Source: Microcystis aeruginosa Ma_SC_T_19800800_S464 (GTDB lineage: Bacteria; Cyanobacteriota; Cyanobacteriia; Cyanobacteriales; Microcystaceae). From it: a DNA stretch of 41,446 bases. The stretch covers positions 1 through 41,446 of the forward strand of contig SFBL01000059.1 in the NCBI GenBank assembly GCA_007095785.1, written 5' to 3'. Both the position numbers and the translations under genes were made by a program. Position 1 is the first letter of the stretch. The number at the start of each line of letters is the position of its first letter. Below the pieces are notes generated by a model that worked only from the letters and a program-made list of their open reading frames with translations, was not told the DNA's origin and searched no databases. This document shows positions 1-8,274 of the stretch, piece after piece.

Positions 1-40
1 AATCCCAACTTGGTAGATTTACAAAAATGAGATACACCCG
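1..40. repeat. Dispersed repeat fragment, copy at 21654-21692
   Basis: The first ~38 bases are nearly identical to 21654-21692: both carry an AACTTRGTAGATTTACAAAA core followed by ATGAGATRCACC. This indicates a dispersed non-coding element, perhaps an IS or MITE terminus, cut by the window edge. Just after it, at about 45-61, lies a small hairpin (GGTTTGT/ACAAACC). It could help end the slipin transcript, but it has no T-run. Confidence 0.6.
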
Positions 41-101
41 TTAGGTTTGTCTAACAAACCAGAGAAAATTAACCCTTTTGGCTATTGACAATTGAGCCAT
101 T

Positions 102-854
102 TTATGATTTTTTTTCGGTTAATTTTTGAGCGAGATTTAAGATATCGGAGGGGATCATAATGATGGTACTGGTGTTATTTTCCGCTCCAATTTCCGTTAA
201 CATTTGTAGTCGGCGTAATTCCAAAGCGGCAGGATTTTCCATGATTAATCGGGAAGCTTCCGCTAATTTTAGCGAGGCTTCCTGTTCTGCGGCAGCTTTA
301 ATCAAACGGGCCCGTTTTTCTCGCAATGCTTCCGCTTCCTTGGCCATAGCTCGCTGCATAGCGGTGGGAATTTCCACATCTTTCATCTCCACCCGTTCGA
401 TATCAATGCCCCAAGGTTCGCTAATTTCATCGACAATTTGTTGGACTGCTTGATTAATTTTGTCTCGTTTTTGCAAGACATCATCGAGATGATTTTGACC
501 AACTACATTTCTTAAAGTGGTCATGGCCGCTTGGTAAACGGCCGCAGAATAGGATTCGACTTTATTAATCGCTTTGTTGGGGTCGATAATGCGATAGTAG
601 AGAACCGCATTAACCTTAATTGTGACATTATCGGCGGTGACAGTTTCTTGCGGGGCGATATCGACGGTTTTGGTGCGAATATCTAGCTGCATTTTTTGGT
701 CAACTAGGGGAATGATCCAGTACAGTCCGGGGCCTTTGGTGTCTTGATAACGCCCTAGGCGAAAGATAACACCACGCTGGTATTCTCGATCGATTTTAAA
801 GCCATTTAATCCCAGAATGCCCGCTATCAACAAGAAGGGTGCTAAAAATTCCAT
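102..854 (-). CDS. Slipin / SPFH (band 7) membrane protein
   Basis: This 250-residue stomatin-like protein has a short N-terminal hydrophobic anchor (residues ~3-18), then a full SPFH/band 7 domain (~22-190) and an alpha-helical Ala/Glu/Lys-rich stretch (~165-215) typical of prohibitin-homology oligomers. The segment RGVIFRLGRY followed by GPGLYWIIP is the classic start of the slipin SPFH domain. Slipins form ring-like assemblies at membrane microdomains and often modulate membrane proteases, channels or quality control; the partner here is unknown. No NfeD/ClpP-like partner gene is visible next to it, although the 3' side is cut by the window. Length fits the short bacterial slipins. The ATG at 854 is the natural start because the hydrophobic anchor begins at once; the ribosome-binding site is weak. 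Confidence 0.88.
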   Translation of the reverse strand: MEFLAPFLLIAGILGLNGFKIDREYQRGVIFRLGRYQDTKGPGLYWIIPLVDQKMQLDIRTKTVDIAPQETVTADNVTIKVNAVLYYRIIDPNKAINKVESYSAAVYQAAMTTLRNVVGQNHLDDVLQKRDKINQAVQQIVDEISEPWGIDIERVEMKDVEIPTAMQRAMAKEAEALREKRARLIKAAAEQEASLKLAEASRLIMENPAALELRRLQMLTEIGAENNTSTIIMIPSDILNLAQKLTEKKS

Positions 855-1086
855 ATTAATTACCAGTTATCGGGTTCAAGTTAATCACTGTGCGGTGACA
901 TCTCAATTGCCATCTCCTCGCTCCTGACCACTAATACATTCATTCTAGAGAGTAACCGGGCTGTCGGGGAAACTCATAACGAAATATTACAATTTTTGGG
1001 AATTGCCTAACCAGCAGGGATGACTCGACTTCCAGACCCCGACCTGAGATAAACTACAGAATGTTATCAGAATTTACCTTGATATT

Positions 1087-1572
1087 ATGAGCGTAGTTAG
1101 CCAAGTCATCCTCAAAGCCGACGACGAACTTCGTTATCCTAGTAGTGGTGAACTACAGGGTATCGGGCAATTTTTAAAAACCGGTGAGCAGAGAATTCGC
1201 ATTGCCGAAACTCTCGCTGACAATGAGAAAAAAATCGTCGATCAGGCTCAAAAACAACTGTTCAAGAAACGTCCCGATTATAGAGCGCCGGGGGGTAATG
1301 CCTACGGTCAGCGTCAATATAATCAATGCTTGCGCGATTATGGTTGGTATCTGCGTCTAGTTACCTATGGGGTATTAGCCGGAGATAAGGGACCGATCGA
1401 ACAAACCGGTCTGATCGGGGTCAAAGAGATGTATAACTCTCTTAATGTTCCCGTCCCCGGCATGGTGGAGGCGATTCGTTGTCTCAAAGAGGCCGCTTTA
1501 GGTCTTTTGACTCAAGAAGATGCCGTGGCAGCAGCCCCCTACTTCGACTTTATCATCCAGTATATGTCCTAA
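1087..1572 (+). CDS. apcD: Allophycocyanin alpha-B chain (ApcD)
   Basis: This 161-residue phycobiliprotein of the globin-like family matches the allophycocyanin B alpha chain, one of the terminal emitters of the phycobilisome core, which passes energy to the photosystems (particularly photosystem I). The chromophore cysteine is Cys81 in the segment [13 protein letters not shown], and AYGQRQYNQ just before it is typical of allophycocyanins. The length is exactly that of the family. It stands alone, as apcD usually does, away from the apcABC operon. It is followed by a strong terminator hairpin at 1594-1652, so it is probably monocistronic. The choice of ApcD over ApcA rests on recalled similarity (start MSVVSQVIL, end DFIIQYMS). 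Confidence 0.95.
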   Translation: MSVVSQVILKADDELRYPSSGELQGIGQFLKTGEQRIRIAETLADNEKKIVDQAQKQLFKKRPDYRAPGGNAYGQRQYNQCLRDYGWYLRLVTYGVLAGDKGPIEQTGLIGVKEMYNSLNVPVPGMVEAIRCLKEAALGLLTQEDAVAAAPYFDFIIQYMS

Positions 1573-1593
1573 GCGATCGGGACAATCCCAACG

Positions 1594-1652
1594 GCCTGAA
1601 GTCTGAAAAGGGGCAAATTTCCTCTCTTTCAGGGTTCAGGCTTGACTTTTTT
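1594..1652 (+). terminator. Rho-independent terminator of apcD
   Basis: A long imperfect stem pairs GCCTGAA-(2)-CTGAAA at 1594-1608 with TTTCAG-(2)-TTCAGGC ending at 1641, with further GGG/CCT pairing near the loop. A T-rich stretch including six consecutive T residues follows. It lies 22 bp after the apcD stop. Confidence 0.8.
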
Positions 1653-1815
1653 CAGTGATCAGTAATCAGTAATCAGTAATCAGTGAAAAGACAGTAGGAA
1701 ACTGCCATTTGATGAGGCTCACTTAATACATACTGCTCACTTAATACTCAAAACTCACAACTTAAAACTTAAAACTTAAAACTTAAAACTCAAAACTGAT
1801 AACTGATAACTGATT
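1653..1815. repeat. Heptanucleotide tandem repeats (three unit types)
   Basis: Three runs of 7-bp units occupy the gap before the next gene: CAGTAAT at 1653-1684, AACTTAA-type units at about 1747-1793, and AACTGAT at 1794-1814, which abuts the ATG at 1816. Such short tandemly repeated repetitive sequences are common in cyanobacteria. The AACTGAT family recurs upstream of hypA (28064-28130). Confidence 0.9.
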
Positions 1816-2328
1816 ATGTTTTGGCGCATTATACTACTGACTTTTCTAATACCATCGGTCTATGGGCTGTTTGGCTGGTCGATCGCCCATGAGCGTTTAT
1901 CATGGAGTGATTGGTTACTTACCCGCGGTGATGAGATGAATTGGACTCTCACTAGCGAATGGCTAGAAATCATCATCTATATCCTAGCGGTGGGGGTTAT
2001 TCTCTCAATTGCCCTAGGATTAACTCTGTTTAGTCACTTAATGCCGGTATTTTTCCGCAGTTGGTTTAAAAACGATATTAGCGCTGTATTATCAATTCTC
2101 GGCTGGTCTTTGGCGGTAGTCTTTATCTTCCACAGGTGGGCGGTATTTAGTCGAGTTTTAATCCTGTTAGCTGCTACTATCCTCGGTCGTCTAGAACTTC
2201 AGGAAGCGGGTTACAATAGGTGGCAAGTTTTCCTGATGATCACCATCCTCTGCTTAGGGAGTTTTGGCTTGGGAATTTGGGCTTATAATCTTTGGGGTCA
2301 CGAATTTCATCGAGTTACTACTGATTAA
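1816..2328 (+). CDS. Hypothetical multi-pass membrane protein
   Basis: I do not recognise this 170-residue protein. It is strongly hydrophobic, with likely membrane segments at about residues 4-22, 48-72, 86-105 (possibly continuing to 124) and 136-158, and short polar loops. There is a charged loop after the first segment (SHERLSWSD-type composition) and a short polar tail. The upstream bases are a heptamer repeat array running to the start codon, so there is no normal ribosome-binding site; the ATG is chosen because it opens directly into the first membrane helix. It lies 24 bp before a membrane-anchored TPR protein on the same strand, so the two are probably cotranscribed. Confidence 0.7.
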   Translation: MFWRIILLTFLIPSVYGLFGWSIAHERLSWSDWLLTRGDEMNWTLTSEWLEIIIYILAVGVILSIALGLTLFSHLMPVFFRSWFKNDISAVLSILGWSLAVVFIFHRWAVFSRVLILLAATILGRLELQEAGYNRWQVFLMITILCLGSFGLGIWAYNLWGHEFHRVTTD

Positions 2329-2352
2329 TCCTATCTCCAATCTTTAAAAAGT

Positions 2353-2862
2353 ATGCCAAAAAAAAATAACGATACGCTCAAACGAGTCTTAATTGTTTCC
2401 TCTGGTTTAGTATTTCTGGCTTTAATGGTGGTGCCAACTTTAGGCTTATTGAAAAATAATAATTCTAATTCCCCCCAAGGCAGTCAACCCGGACAAGAGG
2501 CAACTATTCCCCCCGAAAAATTAGAAGAAATGGTCAAAGGTTACGAGAAAATTCTCGAACGCGAACCGGATAACCCCACTGCTTTGCAAGGACTAGCACA
2601 AGCTCGCTTACAGTTAAAAGATTTTATCGGAGCCAGAGAACCTTTAGAAAAATTATATCAAAAATATCCCGACAATCTGGAAGTTATCCTAGTTCTTTAT
2701 GGAACAAGATTACAAACTCAAGACGTTTATGGAGCGAAAAGTCTCCTAGAAAAATTAGTCAAAAACTATCCCCAAGAACCGAAGTTTAAAGAAGAATTAA
2801 CTCGTTTAAATCAAGCGATTGCGGCAGCTTCCAAACAGCAACCCCCGGAACCTAAAAAGTAA
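2353..2862 (+). CDS. Membrane-anchored tetratricopeptide repeat protein
   Basis: This 169-residue protein has one N-terminal membrane helix (~11-31), a Ser/Asn/Gln/Pro-rich linker (~34-52), and then about three TPR-like helical hairpins (~53-155). These contain diagnostic spacings such as EREPDNPTALQGLAQARLQ and KYPDNLEVILVL. TPR arrays bind protein partners; the layout suggests a periplasmic or lumenal scaffold tethered to a membrane. It follows the membrane protein at 1816-2328 by 24 bp, and its stop overlaps the start of a small broken ORF (TAATG). The specific function cannot be read from the sequence. Confidence 0.8.
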   Translation: MPKKNNDTLKRVLIVSSGLVFLALMVVPTLGLLKNNNSNSPQGSQPGQEATIPPEKLEEMVKGYEKILEREPDNPTALQGLAQARLQLKDFIGAREPLEKLYQKYPDNLEVILVLYGTRLQTQDVYGAKSLLEKLVKNYPQEPKFKEELTRLNQAIAAASKQQPPEPKK

Positions 2863-2981
2863 TGAAAAAAGAATTAATTATCGAAGTTGGGCGAAGGGAA
2901 AGACAATATCGAGAATTTTTTATTTCTTGACTTGGCGCGATTATCGGCATTTTGGGCATTACTGCGGCCATTCTTCGCTAA
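2862..2981 (+). pseudogene. Small membrane-protein ORF interrupted by TGA
   Basis: An ATG at 2862 overlaps the TPR gene stop. It opens 22 sense codons (start MKKELIIEVGRRER), meets TGA at 2928-2930, and continues in frame for 16 more codons rich in Ile, Leu, Gly and Ala to a TAA at 2981. Read through, the product would be a 39-residue peptide with a charged head and one hydrophobic segment, like many small single-helix membrane proteins. TGA differs by one base from TGG (Trp), a plausible residue there. I infer a point-mutated small gene; a chance ORF remains possible. Confidence 0.4.
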
Positions 2982-3312
2982 ATTAGCCCGTTTACCTAGT
3001 CATGACGCTGCCCCCTAGACGACTAGAAAGAAACTTCGCCAATAAGCTAAGACGCATTTAAACCGCTTATTCTTAGATTAGCCGAACCCCCCGACGTCGG
3101 GGGGGTTGGGGAGGTTTGCCTCTTGCCTCGTCTCAACAAGCAATTTAAATTACGAACAGCTTATCATCTAACCCTGACATTAGCTAACTTTGTTAGATAA
3201 GAACTTTTTTAGGAATTATGATCGGCCTATAATAGTAACTGTAGTCACCCCTATCCTTTAGCGATAATTCTTGGTTTAGGGTTGGTGTCCTTCAGCGCAA
3301 GCGAGATAGGTT
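2982..3312. other. Intergenic region with REP-like palindrome
   Basis: No convincing gene is seen in these 331 bases. Positions 3043-3090 are a dispersed repeat with an inverted copy at 40540-40585. A GC-rich palindrome (CCCCCCGACGTCGGGGGGG) sits at about 3086-3106 and belongs to the CCCCGAYGTCGGGG family seen at five other places in the window. The last 80 bases hold no clear element beyond the leader of the small ORF that follows. Confidence 0.6.
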
Positions 3313-3489
3313 ATGAAAATTAGCGAACTAGAAAACTACTTGGCTCAAGTTAAGTCAGAGATTGGTGACATCGATATCGTCTATCAATGTCGCAACCAGC
3401 ACTATAGTTGGTTGGACAAAATTAGAAGCCATCAACTGAAAGTGTTAAAAAATACCGCAGATACTAAATTATTGATTTCTCTGCAATAG
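3313..3489 (+). CDS. Small hypothetical protein (58 aa)
   Basis: The 58-codon ORF starts MKISELENYLAQVK and has ordinary composition: a charged amphipathic N-terminal helix, then a mixed segment with QCRNQHYSWLDK. An AGG-containing purine stretch precedes the ATG. No family is recognised. It reads toward the 3' end of corA on the other strand (convergent, ~60 bp apart). Moderate support comes from codon use and start context only. Confidence 0.45.
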   Translation: MKISELENYLAQVKSEIGDIDIVYQCRNQHYSWLDKIRSHQLKVLKNTADTKLLISLQ

Positions 3490-3548
3490 CCATTTTCTCT
3501 TGCTAGATGCCGGCAATGCCATAGAATCCGCCTAATTTGCTTAACAGT

Positions 3549-4709
3549 TTATCTTTTCTTCCCTGTCGATAGGTTCTTAAACCAGCCGCGTCGCCAAAAG
3601 AAAATGATTAAACTGAAAGCAACGGTTAGCATCAATACCCAGACAAATACATAGCCCCAATACCATTCTAATTCGGGCATATTATAGGGAGATTTATCAG
3701 TATTAAAGTTCATGCCATAAATACCGACAATGAAGGTGAGAGGGATAAAAATCGTCGAGATTACTGTTAAAGTTTTCATAATCTCGTTCATTTTATTACT
3801 CACGGAAGACAGGTAAAAATCCATTAAACCATTGGCAAATTCCCGGTAATTTTCGATAACATCGAGTATTTGTACCACATGGTCATAACAGTCCCTTAGA
3901 TAGGGTTTAATCGTTGTATCGATGACAATATATTCATCGCGTAAAAGAGCATTGAGGATGTCTCTTTGCGGCCAAATTGCCCGTCGCAGGGAGAGTAATT
4001 CCTGACGTAGTTGGTAAATTTTTGATAAAGTCTGTTCCGTGGGACTAGCTAAAATTTCGTTTTCTAACTCCTCGATTCTTTCTCCGTAGGACTCTAAAAC
4101 AGGAAAATAACCGTCAATAATTGCATCCCAAATCGAGTAGGCTAAATAACCCGATTTTTGCTGCCGGATGGAACCTTTATTTAAACGGATTCTTTCCCTA
4201 ACTCCTTCCAAAGAATCGTATTGTCCTTCTTCCTGCACGGTTAAAACATAATTCTTGCCGACGATTAAACTGATTTGTTCTAACAAAAAACCCTGATGAT
4301 CGATTAGGATGGCCATTGGCACTATTATTAAAATATAATTCTCGCATTCTTCTACTTTTGGTCTTTGGGGAATACTGACTATATCCTCAAGGGTTAAGGG
4401 ATGTAAATGAAAAATTTCCCCCAACTCTTGCAGTTTATCTTCATTACCCAAACCGACGATATCAATCCAAGAGATGGAATCATTCGATAAATATTTAAGA
4501 CAGTCTTGAGGTAAGAGATTATTAACTCTAGTCGCTTGTTGAGAGTTATAATTAATTAAAAATATCTCGGTATCAACGGCATTTTCATCGATGGTGATTA
4601 ACCCCGGCATCGTCCCGGGTTCGTTATAGTGATAATCGTAAAGGTGGGGTTTTGTCTGGGAAGATTTTCGCCCTTTTTTATACCTAGTTAATCTTTTGTG
4701 ATTGCTCAT
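3549..4709 (-). CDS. corA: CorA-type Mg2+/Co2+ transporter
   Basis: This 386-residue protein of the 2-TM-GxN family has a long cytoplasmic alpha/beta and helical domain (~1-305) and two C-terminal membrane helices (~311-331 and ~350-372). The signature Gly-Met-Asn selectivity motif is at residues 332-334 (YGMNFN), and the C-terminus is basic (FFWRRGWFK). CorA forms a funnel-shaped pentamer in the plasma membrane and imports Mg2+ (also Co2+ or Ni2+) down the potential. The N-terminal ~45 residues are a basic low-similarity extension; the upstream ATG at 4709 is kept because no better start is obvious. The gene follows the recombinase-like gene on the same strand after ~90 bp. Confidence 0.93.
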   Translation of the reverse strand: MSNHKRLTRYKKGRKSSQTKPHLYDYHYNEPGTMPGLITIDENAVDTEIFLINYNSQQATRVNNLLPQDCLKYLSNDSISWIDIVGLGNEDKLQELGEIFHLHPLTLEDIVSIPQRPKVEECENYILIIVPMAILIDHQGFLLEQISLIVGKNYVLTVQEEGQYDSLEGVRERIRLNKGSIRQQKSGYLAYSIWDAIIDGYFPVLESYGERIEELENEILASPTEQTLSKIYQLRQELLSLRRAIWPQRDILNALLRDEYIVIDTTIKPYLRDCYDHVVQILDVIENYREFANGLMDFYLSSVSNKMNEIMKTLTVISTIFIPLTFIVGIYGMNFNTDKSPYNMPELEWYWGYVFVWVLMLTVAFSLIIFFWRRGWFKNLSTGKKR

Positions 4710-4800
4710 AGTTGAGATCGATCGCTGTTGGCCTTTTTCTTAGCATTGATCGCTCAAAAATTCCTCAATTTTTAGCTAACTTTAAGATTGTCCAAGACTC

Positions 4801-6078
4801 TTAAAAAACGAAGATTAAACGTAAACGCCAATTATTAGCCGTTTCCCTCTCGATTTCGATGCGACGGATAAACTCGCGGAAATAAAAACGGCGCTCGATT
4901 TCCGATAAATCTCGCCAAAATTGCGGAAAAGCAACGGCACGAGCGATAATAGTCAGGTTATCGGGGGGTAATTGGTCTAAACGTCCTTGAATCTGTGCGA
5001 TCTCGTTTTTCAGTTTATAGGCCCGTAGATTAGCCGTTTCTTGATCTAAAATTCCCGCCGCTTCTAGGGGGGGCAATTGCGACAAAATATCGTTTTTTTG
5101 TCCTATTTCCTCGCTCATTCCCCGTTTGATCGCTTCTAAATCTGGTAAAGATATCTGAGCGATCGTCGCTGGTAGGTCTTGACAAATGCGCTCGATTGTG
5201 CTGTCGAGAATTTTTTCATAAGCGATCGCCGAACATTTTTTTGTCCGCGGACATTGCAAAGGTCGCAAATAGAGGTATTCTGTGCCTTTTCCTCGCGCTG
5301 TCACTTTGGTAATCGTCATCCCCGATTGACATTGACTACAGACGACTAAACCCGCTAAGGAACGCGGGGCGCTGGCACTGCGGGGGGGTAATTTGCGATT
5401 ATTTCTCAGGATGCGATCAATCTGGGCTGCTTCTTCCCGGGAGATAATCGGGGTGTGGGTATCGGGGATAATATCTTGACCGAGATAGCACAAATCGCCG
5501 CGATAAACGGGATTGGTCAGCCATTTATGGGCAGTAGCTACCGATATCTTTTTGCCGTAGCGTTTTTCTAGATAGCGCACCGTGGAACGCAGGGAAGCGG
5601 AAATCAAAAAGCGATCAAAAAAGTCTTTGACTACTGGTGCGGTACTGCGATCGAGTATATAACGATCCTTGCCACGACGATAACCGTAGGGTGCTTTTCC
5701 AGGGGGAGGCAAAGCTTGCAGACGATTGTGAGCGTGACCTGCTTTTAAACGATTACTTAGTTCGTTTTTTGATATTTCTTGCAGAATTTTGGCAAAATTC
5801 AGCTTATAATCTGGGTCTTCTAGGGCAATTATATCTATGTCGAGGGCTTCTAAGGATTGTAAAATTTTGCTAACTTCCGTGCCATTGTCTCCCAATTCTG
5901 CTAGGCGACGTAGGATCAGCAGTTGGGGGGGAGTCCCTTGACAATCGCGGAGCAGTTGCTGCCGTTGTGAGCGATCGCCAAAATCCTGATACACTTGTTC
6001 GGGAGAATAGGCCCAAATCGAGGTATCGGGGGGACTATCGAGCAGGGGATTGGTATAGGTGTAGGCGATAATTTTCAT
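4801..6078 (-). CDS. Serine-recombinase-like protein, degenerate catalytic domain
   Basis: The 425-residue protein has the architecture of a large serine recombinase: a resolvase-like N-terminal domain (~1-100), a recombinase domain (~105-230) with GKAPYGYRRG at 127-136, a zinc-ribbon with Cys247, Cys250, Cys276 and Cys282, and a C-terminal helical/coiled-coil region (~295-365). The N-terminal strand, normally Y-x-R-V-S-T with the nucleophilic Ser, reads IIAYTYTNPLLD here, so the catalytic Ser and its neighbouring Arg appear absent. An Arg pair remains at LILRRLAELGD (57-58). Such proteins are, to my recollection, widespread in cyanobacterial genomes as single chromosomal genes rather than phage integrases. 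Its ATG overlaps the stop of a 41-codon ORF (ATGA) and lies downstream of pyrR. It may bind DNA without recombining it; function unknown. Confidence 0.8.
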   Translation of the reverse strand: MKIIAYTYTNPLLDSPPDTSIWAYSPEQVYQDFGDRSQRQQLLRDCQGTPPQLLILRRLAELGDNGTEVSKILQSLEALDIDIIALEDPDYKLNFAKILQEISKNELSNRLKAGHAHNRLQALPPPGKAPYGYRRGKDRYILDRSTAPVVKDFFDRFLISASLRSTVRYLEKRYGKKISVATAHKWLTNPVYRGDLCYLGQDIIPDTHTPIISREEAAQIDRILRNNRKLPPRSASAPRSLAGLVVCSQCQSGMTITKVTARGKGTEYLYLRPLQCPRTKKCSAIAYEKILDSTIERICQDLPATIAQISLPDLEAIKRGMSEEIGQKNDILSQLPPLEAAGILDQETANLRAYKLKNEIAQIQGRLDQLPPDNLTIIARAVAFPQFWRDLSEIERRFYFREFIRRIEIERETANNWRLRLIFVF

Positions 6079-6200
6079 GGGATTAAGGGTTGCAAATCAC
6101 GATCAGCACTCCTGAAAAGGTCTTGATTTGTATCAATTAGCCTCTCCACTTCCCGTCGCTCATGAGCAGGAATACCACGATTGGAAGCTAAAATGATCAT
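6075..6200 (-). CDS. 41-aa ORF translationally coupled to the recombinase gene
   Basis: This ORF begins MIILASNRGIPAHERREVER and ends in LQPLIP. It has a strong ribosome-binding site (AGGAG, eight bases before ATG). It begins only 15 bp after the pyrR stop, and its stop overlaps the recombinase start as ATGA. This arrangement is what one expects of a real gene in a pyrR-ORF-recombinase operon. No family is recognised; the middle is charged and helix-prone. It could alternatively be a leader ORF that couples translation of the recombinase-like protein. Confidence 0.5.
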   Translation of the reverse strand: MIILASNRGIPAHERREVERLIDTNQDLFRSADRDLQPLIP

Positions 6201-6215
6201 CGTCTTAACTCCTGT

Positions 6216-6749
6216 TTATTTAATTAATTCCACCCCATCTTTGCCGTCAATCTCCTGTAGATAAACTTTTACCTGTTCCTCGGCTGCGGTGGGTAGTTTT
6301 TTGCCAGTAAAATCCGGGTGAATTGGTAATTCCCGATGACCACGATCAACGAGGACTAATAAGCGGATTTTTTGCGGTCTGCCATACTCAATAATAGCAT
6401 TAAAAGCGGCGCGGATCGTGCGACCTTTATAGATAACGTCATCGACTAAAATCACGGTCTTTCCCGTGACATCTAGGGGCATTTTGGTTTTAGCAGGAGT
6501 GCGGGTTTTAATGCGATCAAGATCGTCGCGATAGAAGGTAATATCGATCGCTCCCACGGGAACTTTTACCCCTTCTAAGCTCTCAATTTGACTAGCAATT
6601 AAATTAGCTAAAGGCACTCCTCGCGTGTAGATACCGATCAAAATCAAGTTATTTAAATCGCCACTTTTTTCGATAACTTCGGAAGCTAAACGGGTAATAG
6701 TGCGACGAATTTCGTCAGCGGAGAGAATTTCAATTAACTGTGAGGTCAT
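6216..6749 (-). CDS. pyrR: PyrR bifunctional regulator / uracil phosphoribosyltransferase
   Basis: This is a type I phosphoribosyltransferase of 177 residues. The PRPP-binding loop is [17 protein letters not shown], and the N-terminal [20 protein letters not shown] matches PyrR. In Bacillus and relatives PyrR senses UMP and binds pyr leader RNA to attenuate transcription, and it also makes UMP from uracil and PRPP. In cyanobacteria the RNA-binding role is less certain, and no pyr gene or attenuator is seen beside it here. The ATG at 6749 (MTSQLIEIL) is preferred over an in-frame TTG 15 bases upstream because it fits the family N-terminus. Downstream come the 41-codon ORF and the recombinase-like gene, probably one transcript. 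Confidence 0.93.
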   Translation of the reverse strand: MTSQLIEILSADEIRRTITRLASEVIEKSGDLNNLILIGIYTRGVPLANLIASQIESLEGVKVPVGAIDITFYRDDLDRIKTRTPAKTKMPLDVTGKTVILVDDVIYKGRTIRAAFNAIIEYGRPQKIRLLVLVDRGHRELPIHPDFTGKKLPTAAEEQVKVYLQEIDGKDGVELIK

Positions 6750-6876
6750 AATTTTCAGAAACAAGCGGGAGTAGGGGATAGGGAAGGGGGAAATTTTTAC
6801 TTCAATTTTCCTTTAAAACCATCTTCCCACTAACGAATATAATTATTTTCATCTACTTATTTTACCTCGATCGCTC

Positions 6877-8274
6877 ATGAGTGATGAATTATTGCAAAAA
6901 TCTGCCCTAGAATTAGCCCAACTGATTCGCACTAAACAAATCTCCCCCCTAGAATTAACCCATTTATACCTCGACAGAATTGAGAAATGTGACTGTCAAA
7001 TCGGTAGTTTTGTCCATGTCGCCAAGGAAAGCGCCCTAGCCACCGCCAGCATCCAAACGGAACAATTAAGTCAAATCACCGATACTGCCGAATTACCGCC
7101 TTTTTTTGGAGTTCCTACCGCCATTAAAGACTTAAATGCCGTCGCTGGAATGCCGGTTAGTTACGGAGTCGCCGCTTTACAGGGAAATATCGCCCAATAT
7201 GACGAAGGAATCGTCACCAGAATGAAAAGGGCGGGTTTTATCCTTCTGGGCAAAACTGCCACTTCCCAACTAGGTTCCTTTCCCTACACCGAAAATCCTG
7301 GTTTTTTACCGACTCGTAACCCCTTTAACCTTGATTATACCCCCGGAGGTTCTAGTGGCGGCGCAGCGGCGGCGGTAGCGGCGGGTTTCTGCCCGATTGC
7401 CCAGGGTTCCGATGGTGGCGGTTCCATTCGTACTCCGGCGGGTTGTTGCGGTTTGGTGGGGATAAAACCCAGTCGTGGGCGCGTTTCCTATGCCCCGGTG
7501 GGGGAATTTCAAAGCGGTATCGCCACTAACGGCACTCTTTCTAAGACGGTGGCAGATGGGGCGGCGCTGCTTACCGTGATTTCGGGCTATACGACGGGCG
7601 ATCCCTACTGGCTACTCGATCCGCCGTTTTCTTTCCTAGAAGCCACCAAAAGAGGCGTAAAACCGATGAGAATCGCTTTTTCCACTTCCATATCCCCCTT
7701 CGGCGAGGCGGCTTCCGTCTATAAAAATGCTGTCCTCGCTACGGCTAAAAATTTGGAAAGCATGGGGCATCATTTAACGGAGTATTCCCCCGATTTACAG
7801 GCTTTAATCGCTCCTTTTCGCCGTATTTGGCAAGCGGGGACGGCGGCGACGGGAATTCCCAAGCAGTTATTAAGTCCCCTTAACCAATGGTTATTAGAGA
7901 ATTCTGGCAGCGCGGGGGAGTACCTGCAAGCGGTGCAGCAGATGCACGTTATTTCTCGGCAAATTGTGGCGATGTTTGATAATTTTGATGTCTTACTTTT
8001 GCCCATTTTCCTACATCAACCCCCCAGAATTGGTGAGTGGGAAAATTTACCACCGGAAGAAGCGGTTAATAAGATGATTGCGTGGATTGCACCTTCTCCG
8101 ATTGCTAATGCGAGTGGCCTACCCGCGATTGCTTTACCAACGGGAGTGGATAGTCAGGGTTTACCCGTGGGAATCCAGTTAGTGGGTAAACCTGCTGATG
8201 AAATCACTTTGTTAGGTTTATCGGCACAATTAGAGGCAGCTAATCCTTTCGGTTTGATGGCTAATTTTAACTAG
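6877..8274 (+). CDS. Amidase-signature family hydrolase
   Basis: This 465-residue enzyme of the amidase signature family (GatA, AtzE and fatty-acid amide hydrolase relatives) carries the Ser-cisSer-Lys triad: Lys84 (TAIKDLN), Ser159 in GGSSGG and Ser183 in [11 protein letters not shown]. The glycine-rich signature region runs ~155-200. Such enzymes hydrolyse carboxamides to acids and ammonia; the substrate is not predictable. Because gatA is normally a separate, ~480-residue gene and GatA has family-specific motifs I cannot confirm, I prefer a generic amidase over the tRNA amidotransferase subunit. It is divergent from pyrR, and its 3' end overlaps the convergent ABC transporter gene by 8 bp. 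Confidence 0.88.
   Translation: MSDELLQKSALELAQLIRTKQISPLELTHLYLDRIEKCDCQIGSFVHVAKESALATASIQTEQLSQITDTAELPPFFGVPTAIKDLNAVAGMPVSYGVAALQGNIAQYDEGIVTRMKRAGFILLGKTATSQLGSFPYTENPGFLPTRNPFNLDYTPGGSSGGAAAAVAAGFCPIAQGSDGGGSIRTPAGCCGLVGIKPSRGRVSYAPVGEFQSGIATNGTLSKTVADGAALLTVISGYTTGDPYWLLDPPFSFLEATKRGVKPMRIAFSTSISPFGEAASVYKNAVLATAKNLESMGHHLTEYSPDLQALIAPFRRIWQAGTAATGIPKQLLSPLNQWLLENSGSAGEYLQAVQQMHVISRQIVAMFDNFDVLLLPIFLHQPPRIGEWENLPPEEAVNKMIAWIAPSPIANASGLPAIALPTGVDSQGLPVGIQLVGKPADEITLLGLSAQLEAANPFGLMANFN

Noticed and set aside
160..453. Plus-strand frame opposite the slipin gene
   Set aside because: It is a shadow frame, antisense to a clear SPFH gene, with Ser/Arg/Ala bias typical of reversed coding sequence.
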